From Devosia sp. (GTDB taxonomy: Bacteria; Pseudomonadota; Alphaproteobacteria; Rhizobiales; Devosiaceae), in assembly GCF_014860165.1 (NCBI RefSeq), contig NZ_JACZKG010000059.1:1-57364 (forward strand): a stretch of DNA of 57,364 bases, written 5' to 3'. This document shows, one piece after another, positions 24,953 to 33,317 of this stretch. Under the pieces are notes generated by a model, which worked only from the letters and a program-made list of their open reading frames with translations, did not search any database and was not told where the DNA came from. Numbering within the stretch: the first letter of the stretch is position 1; every line of letters starts with the position of its first letter. Position numbers and translations under genes: made by a program.

Positions 24953-25726
24953 ATGTCGATCGATGCCGTTGCCCCCAATGCTATTCCCCAATTGGCTATT
25001 TTCACCGATTTCGACGGTACGCTCGTCGAGATCGCCGAGACGCCCGACGCTGTCGAAGTGCCCGACACGCTGGCAGAACAGCTCGCCCACGCCGTGCGCG
25101 AGCTCGACAGTGCCTTTGCCGTATTGACCGGCCGCGAGATCGCCGACATCGATCGGTTCCTCGCCCCGCTCCACCTGCCCATTGCCGGCGCCCACGGCAC
25201 CCAGCGGCGCCGCGCCGATGGCGTCCTTGAGACCGCCGACCCGGCGATGATCCTCGCTGCCGAGGAGATCGCCCAGGCTGTCTCACCGCTGGTTGTGGCC
25301 AATCCGTCCCTGCTGCTGGAAATCAAGGAAGGCGCTGTCGCACTCCACTTCCGCCAGGCGCCGGAACTGGAAACTGCCGTGCGCATCGCCATGGAAGAGG
25401 CCGTCCACAGCGTGACCGATTTCACCTTGGTCCCCGGCAAGATGGTGCTCGAAGCCCGGCCGCGCGCCGTCAGCAAGGGTGAGGCCCTGCGCGCCTTCAT
25501 GCGCGAGGAACCCTTCCTGGGCCGCACGCCTATCTTCATCGGCGACGACGTTACCGATGAAGATGGTTTCATTGCCGCCCAGGATCTGGGCGGCGTCGGC
25601 ATCAAGCTGGGCGAAGGGGACACGGCCGCGCGCATGCGCATCGCCGATGTCGCCTCAGTGCATGCCCTGATCAGGGGCCTGGGCGATATCGCCGCCCGCG
25701 ACCGCGAAGTCGCACTGACGCATTGA
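24953..25726 (+). CDS. otsB: Trehalose-6-phosphate phosphatase
   Basis: A 257-residue HAD-superfamily enzyme that removes phosphate from trehalose-6-phosphate. Motif I is DFDGT with D19 and D21; the Mg-binding motif near the end is IGDDVTDEDGF. VLTGRE and AGAHGTQRR are also typical. The start at 24953 (MSIDAVAP) has GGAAGG upstream; in-frame codons further upstream look non-coding. The next gene, otsA, starts 22 bases later, so the two are a unit in the order otsB-otsA. Trehalose made here protects against osmotic and drying stress. Confidence 0.95.
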   Translation: MSIDAVAPNAIPQLAIFTDFDGTLVEIAETPDAVEVPDTLAEQLAHAVRELDSAFAVLTGREIADIDRFLAPLHLPIAGAHGTQRRRADGVLETADPAMILAAEEIAQAVSPLVVANPSLLLEIKEGAVALHFRQAPELETAVRIAMEEAVHSVTDFTLVPGKMVLEARPRAVSKGEALRAFMREEPFLGRTPIFIGDDVTDEDGFIAAQDLGGVGIKLGEGDTAARMRIADVASVHALIRGLGDIAARDREVALTH

Positions 25727-25748
25727 CTGGACTGAACCGGGGGACCTT

Positions 25749-27161
25749 ATGAGCCGCATCATCGTCGTTTCCAACCGAACGCCGGGCAAGGGCCCGGCGG
25801 CCGGCGGCCTCGCCGTCGCCCTGCGCAAGACGCTGGCCGAGCGGGAAGGCTTCTGGTTTGGCTGGTCCGGCAAACTGGTGGATGATCCCGCGCCCTCAGC
25901 CAAGTTTCAGGACATTGACGGCCTCTCCGTGGCGCAGATCGACCTGACTCGCGACGATCACCACGCCTATTATGCCGGCTTCTCCAACTCCATCCTGTGG
26001 CCCAGCTTCCACCTGCGGCTCGACCTCGCCACCATCGAGGCTCATTGGTATGAGGGCTACCGCCGGGTCAACCAGCAGTTTGCCCGCGCCCTGCTGCCGC
26101 TGCTCAAGCCCGACGACATCATCTGGGTGCATGACTATCACCTGATCCCGCTGGCCAGCGAGCTGCGCAATCTGGGTGCGCGCAACCGCATCGGCTTCTA
26201 TCTCCACATCCCCTTCCCCACGACAGACGCGCTCTACGCCATCCCGCACCACCAGGAGCTGATGCGCGACCTGTCACGCTATGACCTGATCGGCATGCAG
26301 GCCAACAGGGACGTCACCGCTTTCACCGAATTCGCCGAGCACCAGACGCCCTCCACGCTGTCGGGCTCGCCGCTGAAGTCGGTTGATTTTGGCCGCACCG
26401 AGGTCGCAGCCTTTCCCATCGGCTCGGATCCCGACGCCTTTACACGCCTCGCCACCAGCCCCGCCGCCGTCAAGATGATCCGGCGCATGGACCGCTCCCT
26501 CCAAGACCAGCAATTGATCCTCGGGGTTGATCGGCTCGACTATTCGAAGGGCCTGCCGCAGCGCGTTGAGGCCTATGAAAAGCTGCTGGCCAACGACACC
26601 CGGTTCCGCCGCCAGGTGCATATGCTGCAGGTGGCGCCGCCCTCGCGCGACACCATCAAGGAATACCAGGCCACCAGTGACGCCCTCGATGCCATTTGCG
26701 GCAGGGTGATGGGACGCTTCGCCGAGCCCGACTGGCAACCGCTGACCTATGTCAAGCGCGCCTATGGCCAGCCCAGCCTAGCCGGCCTGTACCGACTGGC
26801 CCGGGTAGGCCTGGTCACGCCCCTGCGCGACGGCATGAATCTGGTGGCCCACGAATACATCGGAGCGCAGGACCCTGACGATCCCGGCGTTCTGGTCCTC
26901 TCGCGTTTTGCCGGCGCCGCCGAGATTTTCGAGGACGCCATCCTGGTCAATCCCTTCGATACCGACGAAACCGCCGAGGCCCTGCGCATGGCGCTGGACA
27001 TGCCACGCGACGAACGTATCGCCCGCTGGCAGACGCTGATGGCCGCCGCCCGCAAGCACAATGTCGAGGACTGGTCCAAGGATTTCCTCGAACGGCTGGC
27101 GCCGGCATCGACAGCGGGCACGGGCACGCGGGATATCCTCTATCTGGCCTCGGTGGCTTGA
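25749..27161 (+). CDS. otsA: Trehalose-6-phosphate synthase
   Basis: A 470-residue GT20 glycosyltransferase that joins UDP-glucose and glucose-6-phosphate. Visible parts: [21 protein letters not shown] at the N-terminus, [24 protein letters not shown] (about 127), [20 protein letters not shown] (about 257), and [14 protein letters not shown] near the C-terminus. The start is an ATG after GGGGGACC. It forms a pair with otsB. The same window has the uptake and breakdown operon for trehalose-like sugars (39-46 kb), so supply and use of trehalose lie close together. Confidence 0.96.
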   Translation: MSRIIVVSNRTPGKGPAAGGLAVALRKTLAEREGFWFGWSGKLVDDPAPSAKFQDIDGLSVAQIDLTRDDHHAYYAGFSNSILWPSFHLRLDLATIEAHWYEGYRRVNQQFARALLPLLKPDDIIWVHDYHLIPLASELRNLGARNRIGFYLHIPFPTTDALYAIPHHQELMRDLSRYDLIGMQANRDVTAFTEFAEHQTPSTLSGSPLKSVDFGRTEVAAFPIGSDPDAFTRLATSPAAVKMIRRMDRSLQDQQLILGVDRLDYSKGLPQRVEAYEKLLANDTRFRRQVHMLQVAPPSRDTIKEYQATSDALDAICGRVMGRFAEPDWQPLTYVKRAYGQPSLAGLYRLARVGLVTPLRDGMNLVAHEYIGAQDPDDPGVLVLSRFAGAAEIFEDAILVNPFDTDETAEALRMALDMPRDERIARWQTLMAAARKHNVEDWSKDFLERLAPASTAGTGTRDILYLASVA

Positions 27162-27315
27162 GAAGGAAGAACACCGTCCTCGCCGCTTCCCCTTACCAAA
27201 CCGTCATCCACCTCTCCCCCTTGTAACGCCCCTTTCGGCTCTTCCCGCGTTATCACCCATCACGCAGCCGGTGTTGGGCGGAGCCTACGACCCGGCGATC
27301 AGAAAGGGGATGACC

Positions 27316-28173
27316 ATGACCAAGATGAACCGCCGCGACGCCCTGAGGGCTGTTGCCGTCACCGCTTCGGGCGGATTGCTGATGAGCCAGCAGGCCTTCG
27401 CGCAGGAGGCCGGCGCCGGCACCAGCCAGACCGCAGGCCTGTTGCAGGGCGCCGATGTCTGCGCCATCGTCCCCGAAGTGACCGAGGGACCCTATTACTT
27501 CGACCCGGCCATGGAACGCGTCGATATCACCGAAGGCCGACCCGGCATCTCGACCCGTATCCGCCTGCAGGTGGTCGATGCAGGTTGCGTCCCCATGCCT
27601 GGCGCTCGTGTCGATATCTGGCACTGCGATGCCACAGGCGTCTATTCGGGCTATGCCGGCCAGGGCGATGACGGCTCGATCGATACGACGGGCGAGACCT
27701 TCATGCGCGGCACCCAGTTTGCCGACGACAACGGCATCGCCGAATTCGAGACTGTCTATCCCAGTTGGTATCGTGGCCGCACCACCCATATCCACTTCAA
27801 GATCTTCCTCGACGAGACCAACATCCTCACCGGCCAGATCTTTTTTCCCGACGCTCTGTCGGAATACATCTACCTCAACGTCGCGCCTTACAACGATCGG
27901 GCCAGCGCCCGCGATACGCTCAACTCCAATGACAGCATCGCGGCACAGTCGACCCGCACCGCCTTTGCCTTCATCAAGGAACTGGATGAGGAATACCTGG
28001 TCGCCATGATTGTCGGAGTCGATCCGGCGGCGCAGTCGGCCGTGGGTTTCTCGATGGGCGCCCCTGGTGGCGACCGCCCGGAACCGCCGGAAGGCGGTGC
28101 GGGCGGCCAGATGGGCGGTCCGTCGGGCTCGGCCGATCGCGCGACAATGACCCCACCGGTCAAGGGGCTGTAA
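27316..28173 (+). CDS. Exported intradiol ring-cleavage dioxygenase-like protein
   Basis: A 285-residue protein with a twin-arginine leader (NRRDALRAVAVTASGGLLMS, cleaved near AFAQ). The core is the protocatechuate-dioxygenase fold: EGPYYFD (first Tyr ligand), GARVDIWHCDATGVYSGY, GIAEFETVYPSWYRGRTTHIHFKI (second Tyr and two His ligands), TGQIFFPD. Enzymes of this group cleave catechol-type rings with ferric iron, but periplasmic members of this subfamily are poorly characterised. The C-terminus is a Gly/Pro-rich tail (GGDRPEPPEGGAGGQMGG). ATG 27316 has AAGGGG at proper spacing; ATG 27310 is also in frame. Confidence 0.85.
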   Translation: MTKMNRRDALRAVAVTASGGLLMSQQAFAQEAGAGTSQTAGLLQGADVCAIVPEVTEGPYYFDPAMERVDITEGRPGISTRIRLQVVDAGCVPMPGARVDIWHCDATGVYSGYAGQGDDGSIDTTGETFMRGTQFADDNGIAEFETVYPSWYRGRTTHIHFKIFLDETNILTGQIFFPDALSEYIYLNVAPYNDRASARDTLNSNDSIAAQSTRTAFAFIKELDEEYLVAMIVGVDPAAQSAVGFSMGAPGGDRPEPPEGGAGGQMGGPSGSADRATMTPPVKGL

Positions 28174-28176
28174 CCT

Positions 28177-28207
28177 CTTCACCTCTCCCTCTGGGGGAGA
28201 GGTGAAG
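28177..28207. repeat. Short perfect palindrome, RIME-arm type
   Basis: CTTCACCTCTCCC and GGGAGAGGTGAAG surround a CTCTGG-like centre in the gap between convergent stops (28173 and 28213). It equals the outer arms of the elements at 4871 and 13349 joined directly. It may serve as a bidirectional terminator here. Confidence 0.75.
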
Positions 28208-28212
28208 GTGCT

Positions 28213-29103
28213 TCAGTGGCTCACCCAGGGACTTCCCGACGCCCCGAGCAGCGTCACCAGCAGCCTGTTCATCGGCGTCGGAATGCCGTGCTTCTCGCCA
28301 AGCCGCACGATGACGCCATTGCGCGCGTCGATCTCCATCTGGTGCCCCGCCAGGCGGTCGGCATGGATGGAGCCGGCGATCGAGCCTTCGGCCGCGTTGC
28401 GGGCATTGTCCACCACGCCGTCGATCACCGCTTGCGGAATGACGGCGCCTTCGGCCCGTCCCACCGCGGCGCATTCCTCCGCCAGCCCGCGCACAATGGC
28501 TTCAAGCTCGTCGCTCCAGACCGGGCCGGTGGCGCGCAGCGTCAGCGCCGGGACGATAGCGCCGCAATTGCCGCAGAGCTTGACCCAGGCGCGGGTGGCA
28601 AAGTCCGCGTCAGCGGCCGCCTCGATCTCGGCATGGGCGAACAGGGCCACCAACGCGTCGCCGTTCTCCCCCGCCGGCACCCAGATGAGGCCATGCCGGC
28701 TCTGCGTGATGCGCCCCGGGGCATGGCGCGCCGCGGGCAGGTTGATGATGACGGGCACCAGCTGCTCGGCCGGCACCAGATGCTTGAACAGCCTCACATG
28801 TTCCACCCCGTTCTGGATTATGGCGACGCGCGTCCCCTGCACGACCAGCCGATCCAGCCACGGCTTGGTGGCCTCCGCGTCATAGGTCTTGGTCGCCACC
28901 ATCACCCAGTCGACCGGTGTCGCCTTGGCCGGATCGGTCAATACGGTCGGCTTTGCAGTGATCACGCCGCCAGGGGTCTCGACCCTGATATCATCGAGCG
29001 GTGTGCGGGCGCAGACGGTGATATCGAGCGCAGGATTTTGCGCCAGCCAGGCAGCGACCGTTCCACCGATGGCGCCGGGGCCGATAATGGCAATCGAGGT
29101 CAT
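28213..29103 (-). CDS. Ketopantoate reductase family protein (2-dehydropantoate 2-reductase)
   Basis: A 296-residue NADPH-dependent reductase-family protein. The N-terminal Rossmann fold has IAIIGPGAIGGTVAAWLA, and the middle has VATKTYDAEATKPWL and IIQNGVEHVRLF. The C-terminal helical domain contains VKLCGNCGAIVPALT, the family's Lys and Asn. It may be PanE for pantothenate synthesis or a paralogue acting on another 2-oxo acid; ApbA/PanE paralogues are common. The start at 29103 has GGAG before it. The terminator of the helicase gene lies just upstream. Confidence 0.87.
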   Translation of the reverse strand: MTSIAIIGPGAIGGTVAAWLAQNPALDITVCARTPLDDIRVETPGGVITAKPTVLTDPAKATPVDWVMVATKTYDAEATKPWLDRLVVQGTRVAIIQNGVEHVRLFKHLVPAEQLVPVIINLPAARHAPGRITQSRHGLIWVPAGENGDALVALFAHAEIEAAADADFATRAWVKLCGNCGAIVPALTLRATGPVWSDELEAIVRGLAEECAAVGRAEGAVIPQAVIDGVVDNARNAAEGSIAGSIHADRLAGHQMEIDARNGVIVRLGEKHGIPTPMNRLLVTLLGASGSPWVSH

Positions 29104-29116
29104 GGCAATACTCCAA

Positions 29117-29147
29117 ACAAAAAGGGCGGCCACTGGGGCCGCCCTTT
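29117..29147 (-). terminator. Rho-independent terminator of the helicase gene
   Basis: A perfect 11-bp stem (AAAGGGCGGCC / GGCCGCCCTTT, 29121-29131 and 29137-29147) has a 5-base loop. It is followed on the minus strand by a TTTTTG run. It begins 23 bases after the helicase stop. Confidence 0.85.
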
Positions 29148-29169
29148 CATTATCCGATTCCGCGCGAGT

Positions 29170-30744
29170 TTATGCGCGGCCGCGCTGGCGATCCGCATTG
29201 GAGCGGCCGCCGGTGCGGACGGCGTCCTTCTGCGTCTTGCCCCAGCGCTGCTTGGTCTTGTCGCCCGCTGGCTTTGCCGCCATGGGCTTGCCGGTTTCCA
29301 TGTCGCGGCGCACGCCCCGAGCCGGAGCAGCACCTTCCACCGGACGGGTGCGCGGTGCGCTGTCCGGACGACCGCGGCCAGCCTCGGCCGGGCGGGCGCG
29401 TGGCGTGTCGGACGGCTGGTGATGCGGCTGCGGCTGGACCTTGCCGCCAATTTCCTTGGCGAACTCGGCAAACGGACGACGCTCGGCCGGCGAGCGGCGA
29501 TCGGTCTGATCCTTGCGCGGATTCTTGGCCGAACGCGGGCCCGGACGACCGCCCGAGGGCTTCTTGTAGGCCGAGCGCGGCGCTTCGACGACGCCGGTCT
29601 CGTTGCCCGAATGCAGGTCACCCGTGTAGGGCAGCGTGCGGCGGATCAGGCGCTCGACGTCGCGCAGCTTGCCGCGCTCGGTGCCATCACAAAGGGTGAT
29701 CGCAATGCCCGAAGCGCCGTTACGACCGGTGCGGCCGATGCGGTGCACATAGTTCTCCGGATCATCGGGCAACTCGTAGTTCACCACATGGGTGATGCCG
29801 GGCACGTCGATGCCGCGCGCCGCGATATCGGTAGCGACCAGGATGCGCACGTCGCCCGTGGCGAAACCCTTGAGGGCCGCCTGGCGGGCATTCTGGCTCT
29901 TGTTGCCATGGATGGCCGCAGCCTTGTGGCCGTCGATCTCGAGATTCTTGGCGACGCGGTCGGCGCCATGCTTGGTGCGCGAGAAGATGATCACGCGTTC
30001 CATATTCTCGGTTTCGCTCAGCAGCAGCTCGTTGAGCACGCCGCGCTTGGCCTTGGCGCCGGAGAGGATCACGCGCTGGTCGATCTTGACCACGGTGGAA
30101 CCGGCAACCGATGCATCCACACGCACCGGGTCATTGAGCAGGGTCTTGGCCAGGTCCGCCACTTCGGGCGCCATGGTGGCCGAGAACATCATGGTCTGGC
30201 GCTTGATGCCGATGGCCTTGGCCACCGCACGCACCGGGGCAATGAAGCCCATGTCCAGCATCCGGTCGGCTTCGTCGAGCACGAGCCAGCGGGTTTCGTT
30301 GAGGCGGATCTTGCCGTCGTCCATCAGGTCCTTGAGGCGGCCCGGCGTGGCGACGACGATATCGACGCCGCGCTCGAGGCGCTTGACCTGGTGGTAGCGC
30401 GACACGCCACCCAGCAGCAGCACGGTGTCCAGCTTCATCTTGGAGCCGGCAAACTTGCGGATGGCTTCGTCGATCTGGACGGCCAGTTCACGCGTCGGGG
30501 CGAGGATAAGAGCACGGGTGGTGAGCGGCCGCGGACGGCCGGTGAGGCCCAGAATACCGGCCAGGATGGGCAGGCCGAAAGCCGCCGTCTTGCCAGAGCC
30601 GGTCTGGGCAATGCCCATCATGTCCTTGCCCTCGAGGAGCTTGGGAATGGCCTGGAGCTGGATCTTGGTGGGCTCGGTGAAGCCGCCGGCAGTCAGGCTG
30701 TCGGTGATGATGGTCGGCAGGCCGAGGGAAATGAAGTCGTTCAA
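29170..30744 (-). CDS. rhlE: DEAD-box RNA helicase, RhlE-like
   Basis: A 524-residue ATP-dependent RNA helicase. Motifs in order: Q motif GFTEPTKIQLQAIP, Walker A AQTGSGKT (about 47), PTRELA, TPGRL, DEAD in VLDEADRMLDMG (about 154), SAT, and in domain 2 VATDIAARGID and HRIGRTGR (about 340). From about residue 380 a long basic, Pro/Arg/Lys-rich tail follows and is likely disordered and RNA-binding. The start codon appears to be TTG at 30744, as no ATG or GTG gives the normal N-terminus. Such helicases help ribosome assembly and RNA decay, often in the cold. Confidence 0.93.
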   Translation of the reverse strand: MNDFISLGLPTIITDSLTAGGFTEPTKIQLQAIPKLLEGKDMMGIAQTGSGKTAAFGLPILAGILGLTGRPRPLTTRALILAPTRELAVQIDEAIRKFAGSKMKLDTVLLLGGVSRYHQVKRLERGVDIVVATPGRLKDLMDDGKIRLNETRWLVLDEADRMLDMGFIAPVRAVAKAIGIKRQTMMFSATMAPEVADLAKTLLNDPVRVDASVAGSTVVKIDQRVILSGAKAKRGVLNELLLSETENMERVIIFSRTKHGADRVAKNLEIDGHKAAAIHGNKSQNARQAALKGFATGDVRILVATDIAARGIDVPGITHVVNYELPDDPENYVHRIGRTGRNGASGIAITLCDGTERGKLRDVERLIRRTLPYTGDLHSGNETGVVEAPRSAYKKPSGGRPGPRSAKNPRKDQTDRRSPAERRPFAEFAKEIGGKVQPQPHHQPSDTPRARPAEAGRGRPDSAPRTRPVEGAAPARGVRRDMETGKPMAAKPAGDKTKQRWGKTQKDAVRTGGRSNADRQRGRA

Positions 30745-31106
30745 AAGACACGTCTTTCTGCGCCATATGGCGCTTGCAGGCGCGCAGAACTATGCAGCGC
30801 GCAAATCGCCGTTCCACGCGGAACGACGGATCAACAGGTGCAATCGGGCGATAAAAGGGAAATATCGCGCGGGTGCTGGCTCGAACCCGGACAAACTGTT
30901 TCCGGGCTGACTTCGCCGCTCACCGCAGGGGATAAGAAGAGAAGTCCGTCACCAAAGTTCTGGCGCCAGCGGATCCATTGAAGGTCCATGCGCCGGTGAC
31001 GATGGGTGTCATATGGGGGATAGGGACTGAAATAGCAAGGAAATTCCGGATGCGCCGCTGCATGGCGGGGTTGCAGGGCAAGTCGTGGCATCGGTACACC
31101 CCGCCC
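30745..31106. other. Gene-free gap upstream of rhlE
   Basis: 362 bases between the rhlE start and the msrP-type stop, both on the minus strand. It should hold the rhlE promoter and a long untranslated leader, as is common for DEAD-box helicase genes. Only short unconvincing frames are present. A GCGCCAGCGGATCC stretch and an inverted CGTTCCACGCGGAACG (30810-30825) are the only structures I noticed. Confidence 0.5.
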
Positions 31107-31895
31107 TCAAATCCCGCCATACCAGTCATAGCCCTGGTCCGGCCAATAGCCGCCCTTGCCTTTGCCGAACGCGCTGAGGTCATCCACAAGCTCGATCGTG
31201 TGCAGATATTTCGGCTGCTTGTAGCCCAGTGCCCGCTCGATCCGGAGGCGGACCGGTGCGCCATTGGCCACCGGCAGCACCTGATCGTTCAGCCCATAGC
31301 TCAGGATCGTTTGCGGATGATAGGCGTCCACCAGGTCGCTGCTCTCATAGTAGAGGATATCGCCCGATAGGGTCCGCTGGATATTGTCGTAGCAGTGATA
31401 GACGCAGAACCGCGCGTGGGGCTTGACCCCGGCCATGTCCAGAATCGGCCCCAGCGGCGTACCCGTCCATTTGGCAATGCAGCTCCAGCCTTCGACGCAG
31501 TCATGCCGCGTGATCTGGCTGCGCACGGGCATGTTGCGCAATTCAGCGAGGGAGAAACTCACCTCGCGCTCGACCATGCCCTTGATCGTCAGCCGATAGG
31601 GCTCGAAATTCTGCATCTTGAGGAACGTGTATTCCGGCGTCGATGGATCGGTGGACCCATTCGGCCGCTGCCCCTGGCGAATCTCGCTGGCCGAGTATTC
31701 CCGCGCCAGCGTCTGGTCGCCGATCAGCGTGCGCTGCACGTTGTAGGTCAGCACATTGGCCTGTTCCATCACATGGCGGACCGGGTTGGTCTTGTCGCCG
31801 AGGAAATTGAACTGGTCGCAACCGGCCAGGATCAGCCCTGAACCGGCCACGGCCGAGCTGCGCAGGAAGTTGCGACGGGTGATCAGCCGGCTCAT
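31107..31895 (-). CDS. yedY1: YedY/MsrP-type molybdopterin methionine sulfoxide reductase, Tat-exported
   Basis: A 262-residue sulfite-oxidase-fold protein. The twin-arginine leader is ITRRNFLRSS, followed by a lipobox-like LILAGC with Cys26. The molybdenum-ligand Cys is C133 in RHDCVEGWSCIAKWTG. GVKPHARFCVYHC and PVRLRIERALGYKQPKYL follow, as in YedY. Known relatives reduce oxidised methionines of periplasmic proteins with electrons from a membrane cytochrome. The start at 31895 has GGAGACC and overlaps the cytochrome b stop as ATGA. It would act with the cytochrome at 31892 and on the Met-rich protein at 32828. Confidence 0.9.
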   Translation of the reverse strand: MSRLITRRNFLRSSAVAGSGLILAGCDQFNFLGDKTNPVRHVMEQANVLTYNVQRTLIGDQTLAREYSASEIRQGQRPNGSTDPSTPEYTFLKMQNFEPYRLTIKGMVEREVSFSLAELRNMPVRSQITRHDCVEGWSCIAKWTGTPLGPILDMAGVKPHARFCVYHCYDNIQRTLSGDILYYESSDLVDAYHPQTILSYGLNDQVLPVANGAPVRLRIERALGYKQPKYLHTIELVDDLSAFGKGKGGYWPDQGYDWYGGI

Positions 31896-32740
31896 GGTCG
31901 GTCTCCTTCGACGGTGGGTGTGCCAGGGCTGGCGCGGTACCAACCCGACAGCATCGAGCGCAGCTCGTTGAACGGCCCCGCCGCCAGCACCATCACGATA
32001 TGGACGATGAAGAACGCCACCAGCAGCAGCATGACCACGAAGTGGATGGTCCGCGCTGTCTGCCGCCCGCCGAAAATGTCGAGCAGCCACGGCCAGGCCG
32101 CGTCCATGCCCGGGCTCATGGTGAGCCCCGTCAGCACGATCAGCGGGAACAAGATGAAGAAGACCGAGAAATAGGCCAGCTTCTGTAGTGGGCCATAACT
32201 GCGGCCGTGCTTGAAGCGCAGGGTCGCATGATCCACCACATCCCTCGGCAGGCCCGCGATATCTGATGGCTTGGGCACGATATCGCGGCGGATATGGCCG
32301 TTGACGAAGCTGGCGACGAACCAGATGAAGATCGTGGCGACGAATATCCAGCCAAAGAAGAAATGCACCACGCGGCCGGTGCCGAGGTCGCGATAGCCCG
32401 GAATGGTCAATGCGCCGGGAAAGGCCGTGAAGGTGGGCCGCTCGGCCGCCCCGCTCATGCCCAGCACGCCCGTCGTATCGAACGTGTTGCCGAAGATTGT
32501 CGTCTGCCCGCGCGGTCCGGCATCGGTGTTGATGGCGCCGATCTCAAGAATGGCGTTCTCATATTCGAACCCCGATTCCTGCCCGATATAGAGCGCCGGA
32601 TGCGCATTGAAGATCTGCAGCCCGGTCAGCAGCAGGAAGAACAGGCAGATTGCCCAGATCCAGTGCGTCACCCGCGTCCAGACCGACTGGCGATAAATCA
32701 GCGGCCCCTTGGCCGTCGACAAGCCGGATGTTTCGCTCAT
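31892..32740 (-). CDS. yedZ1: Membrane cytochrome b electron donor (YedZ1-type)
   Basis: A 282-residue di-haem cytochrome b561-fold protein with four to five helices. Haem-ligand-type His occur in SVWTRVTHWIWAI (helix 1), RVVHFFFGW (helix 2), and RTIHFVVMLLLVAFFIVHIVM (last helices). It is like the hydrogenase b-type cytochromes rather than six-helix YedZ. A periplasmic insert of about 80 residues follows helix 1. It likely passes quinol electrons to the molybdoenzyme encoded next. The 4-base overlap with that gene supports a complex. Confidence 0.88.
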   Translation of the reverse strand: MSETSGLSTAKGPLIYRQSVWTRVTHWIWAICLFFLLLTGLQIFNAHPALYIGQESGFEYENAILEIGAINTDAGPRGQTTIFGNTFDTTGVLGMSGAAERPTFTAFPGALTIPGYRDLGTGRVVHFFFGWIFVATIFIWFVASFVNGHIRRDIVPKPSDIAGLPRDVVDHATLRFKHGRSYGPLQKLAYFSVFFILFPLIVLTGLTMSPGMDAAWPWLLDIFGGRQTARTIHFVVMLLLVAFFIVHIVMVLAAGPFNELRSMLSGWYRASPGTPTVEGDRP

Positions 32741-32827
32741 GCTTTCCCCGCTGGTCTTGGGACCAAACTGCCCCGCACCATGAGCAACGGCTCCGCGCGG
32801 GGCAAAATCACAGATAACACGTATTCG

Positions 32828-33148
32828 TTACTTCGTGGCAGGCGCCATCGCGTCGGTGGCCATGGCGTCGGTGGCCATCGCATCACCGCCCATCGCATCG
32901 CCCATCATGCCGGTATGGGCCTCGTTGCAGGCGGCGACCGCCACCTCCATCACATGTGCGAAGGTGATCATACCCGCCTGTTCAAGACAGAGCTTGAGGT
33001 CGTCGTCGCTCATCATGGCATCGGCCGCCATTGCGTCGCCAGCCATGGCATCGGTCGCCATGGCGTCCTGCGCAAGGCTGGCAGGAACAGCGGCAAAGGC
33101 AATGGCAGTAGCGGCGGCAAAGGAAAGAGTGCGCAGGGCAAAGGTCAT
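32828..33148 (-). CDS. mrpX: Methionine-rich periplasmic repeat protein (MXKDX/MrpX-like)
   Basis: A 106-residue protein: a signal peptide of about 27 residues (ending ASLAQ) and a mature part of 79 residues with 13 Met. Two blocks of a five-residue repeat of the form D-A-M-A-x (x = T, G or A) lie at the start and the end. Between them is a short segment with two Cys (LKLCLEQAG, VAACNEAH). It resembles the pentapeptide MXKDX repeat family, with K replaced by small residues. In Azospira, MrpX of this type absorbs hypochlorite at its methionines and is repaired by YedY1. It heads the minus-strand unit. Confidence 0.85.
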   Translation of the reverse strand: MTFALRTLSFAAATAIAFAAVPASLAQDAMATDAMAGDAMAADAMMSDDDLKLCLEQAGMITFAHVMEVAVAACNEAHTGMMGDAMGGDAMATDAMATDAMAPATK

Positions 33149-33201
33149 TGTTGTCTCCCGGACATAGACCACGCCCAAGTGGCGCGGTTCATGCCCTGCC
33201 A

Positions 33202-33227
33202 TTCGCGAGATTCCTGTTGGTCGTTAC
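33202..33227 (-). promoter_or_regulatory. SigF-type promoter for the Met-rich protein unit
   Basis: On the minus strand, GTAACG (33227-33222), exactly 16 bases, then CGAA (33205-33202). The spacing is the same as in the divergent copy at 33282. Transcription would begin near 33196, about 48 bases before the start codon. Confidence 0.75.
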
Positions 33228-33281
33228 GCGTTCACGCGGTCGTGATCAGGAAAACGCCATTCCCTGATTTCTCTTAGCGAT

Positions 33282-33307
33282 GTAACCATATCGGCCATGG
33301 GGCCGAA
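33282..33307 (+). promoter_or_regulatory. SigF-type promoter for sigF-nrsF
   Basis: GTAACC (33282-33287), 16 bases, CGAA (33304-33307). This matches, from memory, the motif of SigF-dependent promoters in Caulobacter. The predicted transcript start (about 33313) lies only a few bases before the ATG at 33318, which rules out the upstream ATG at 33297 for transcripts from this promoter. Confidence 0.75.
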
Positions 33308-33317
33308 TGAGCGAGTA

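Noticed and set aside
28216..30981. A 921-codon open frame on plus, opposite the ketopantoate reductase-family gene and rhlE
   Set aside because: Both minus-strand genes are unmistakable, and this frame runs through a Rho-independent terminator. It is a composition artefact.
30920..31002. Short minus-strand frame MTPIVTGAWTFNG in the rhlE-msrP gap
   Set aside because: There is no ribosome site, only about 27-30 residues, and no protein-like pattern beyond the open frame.
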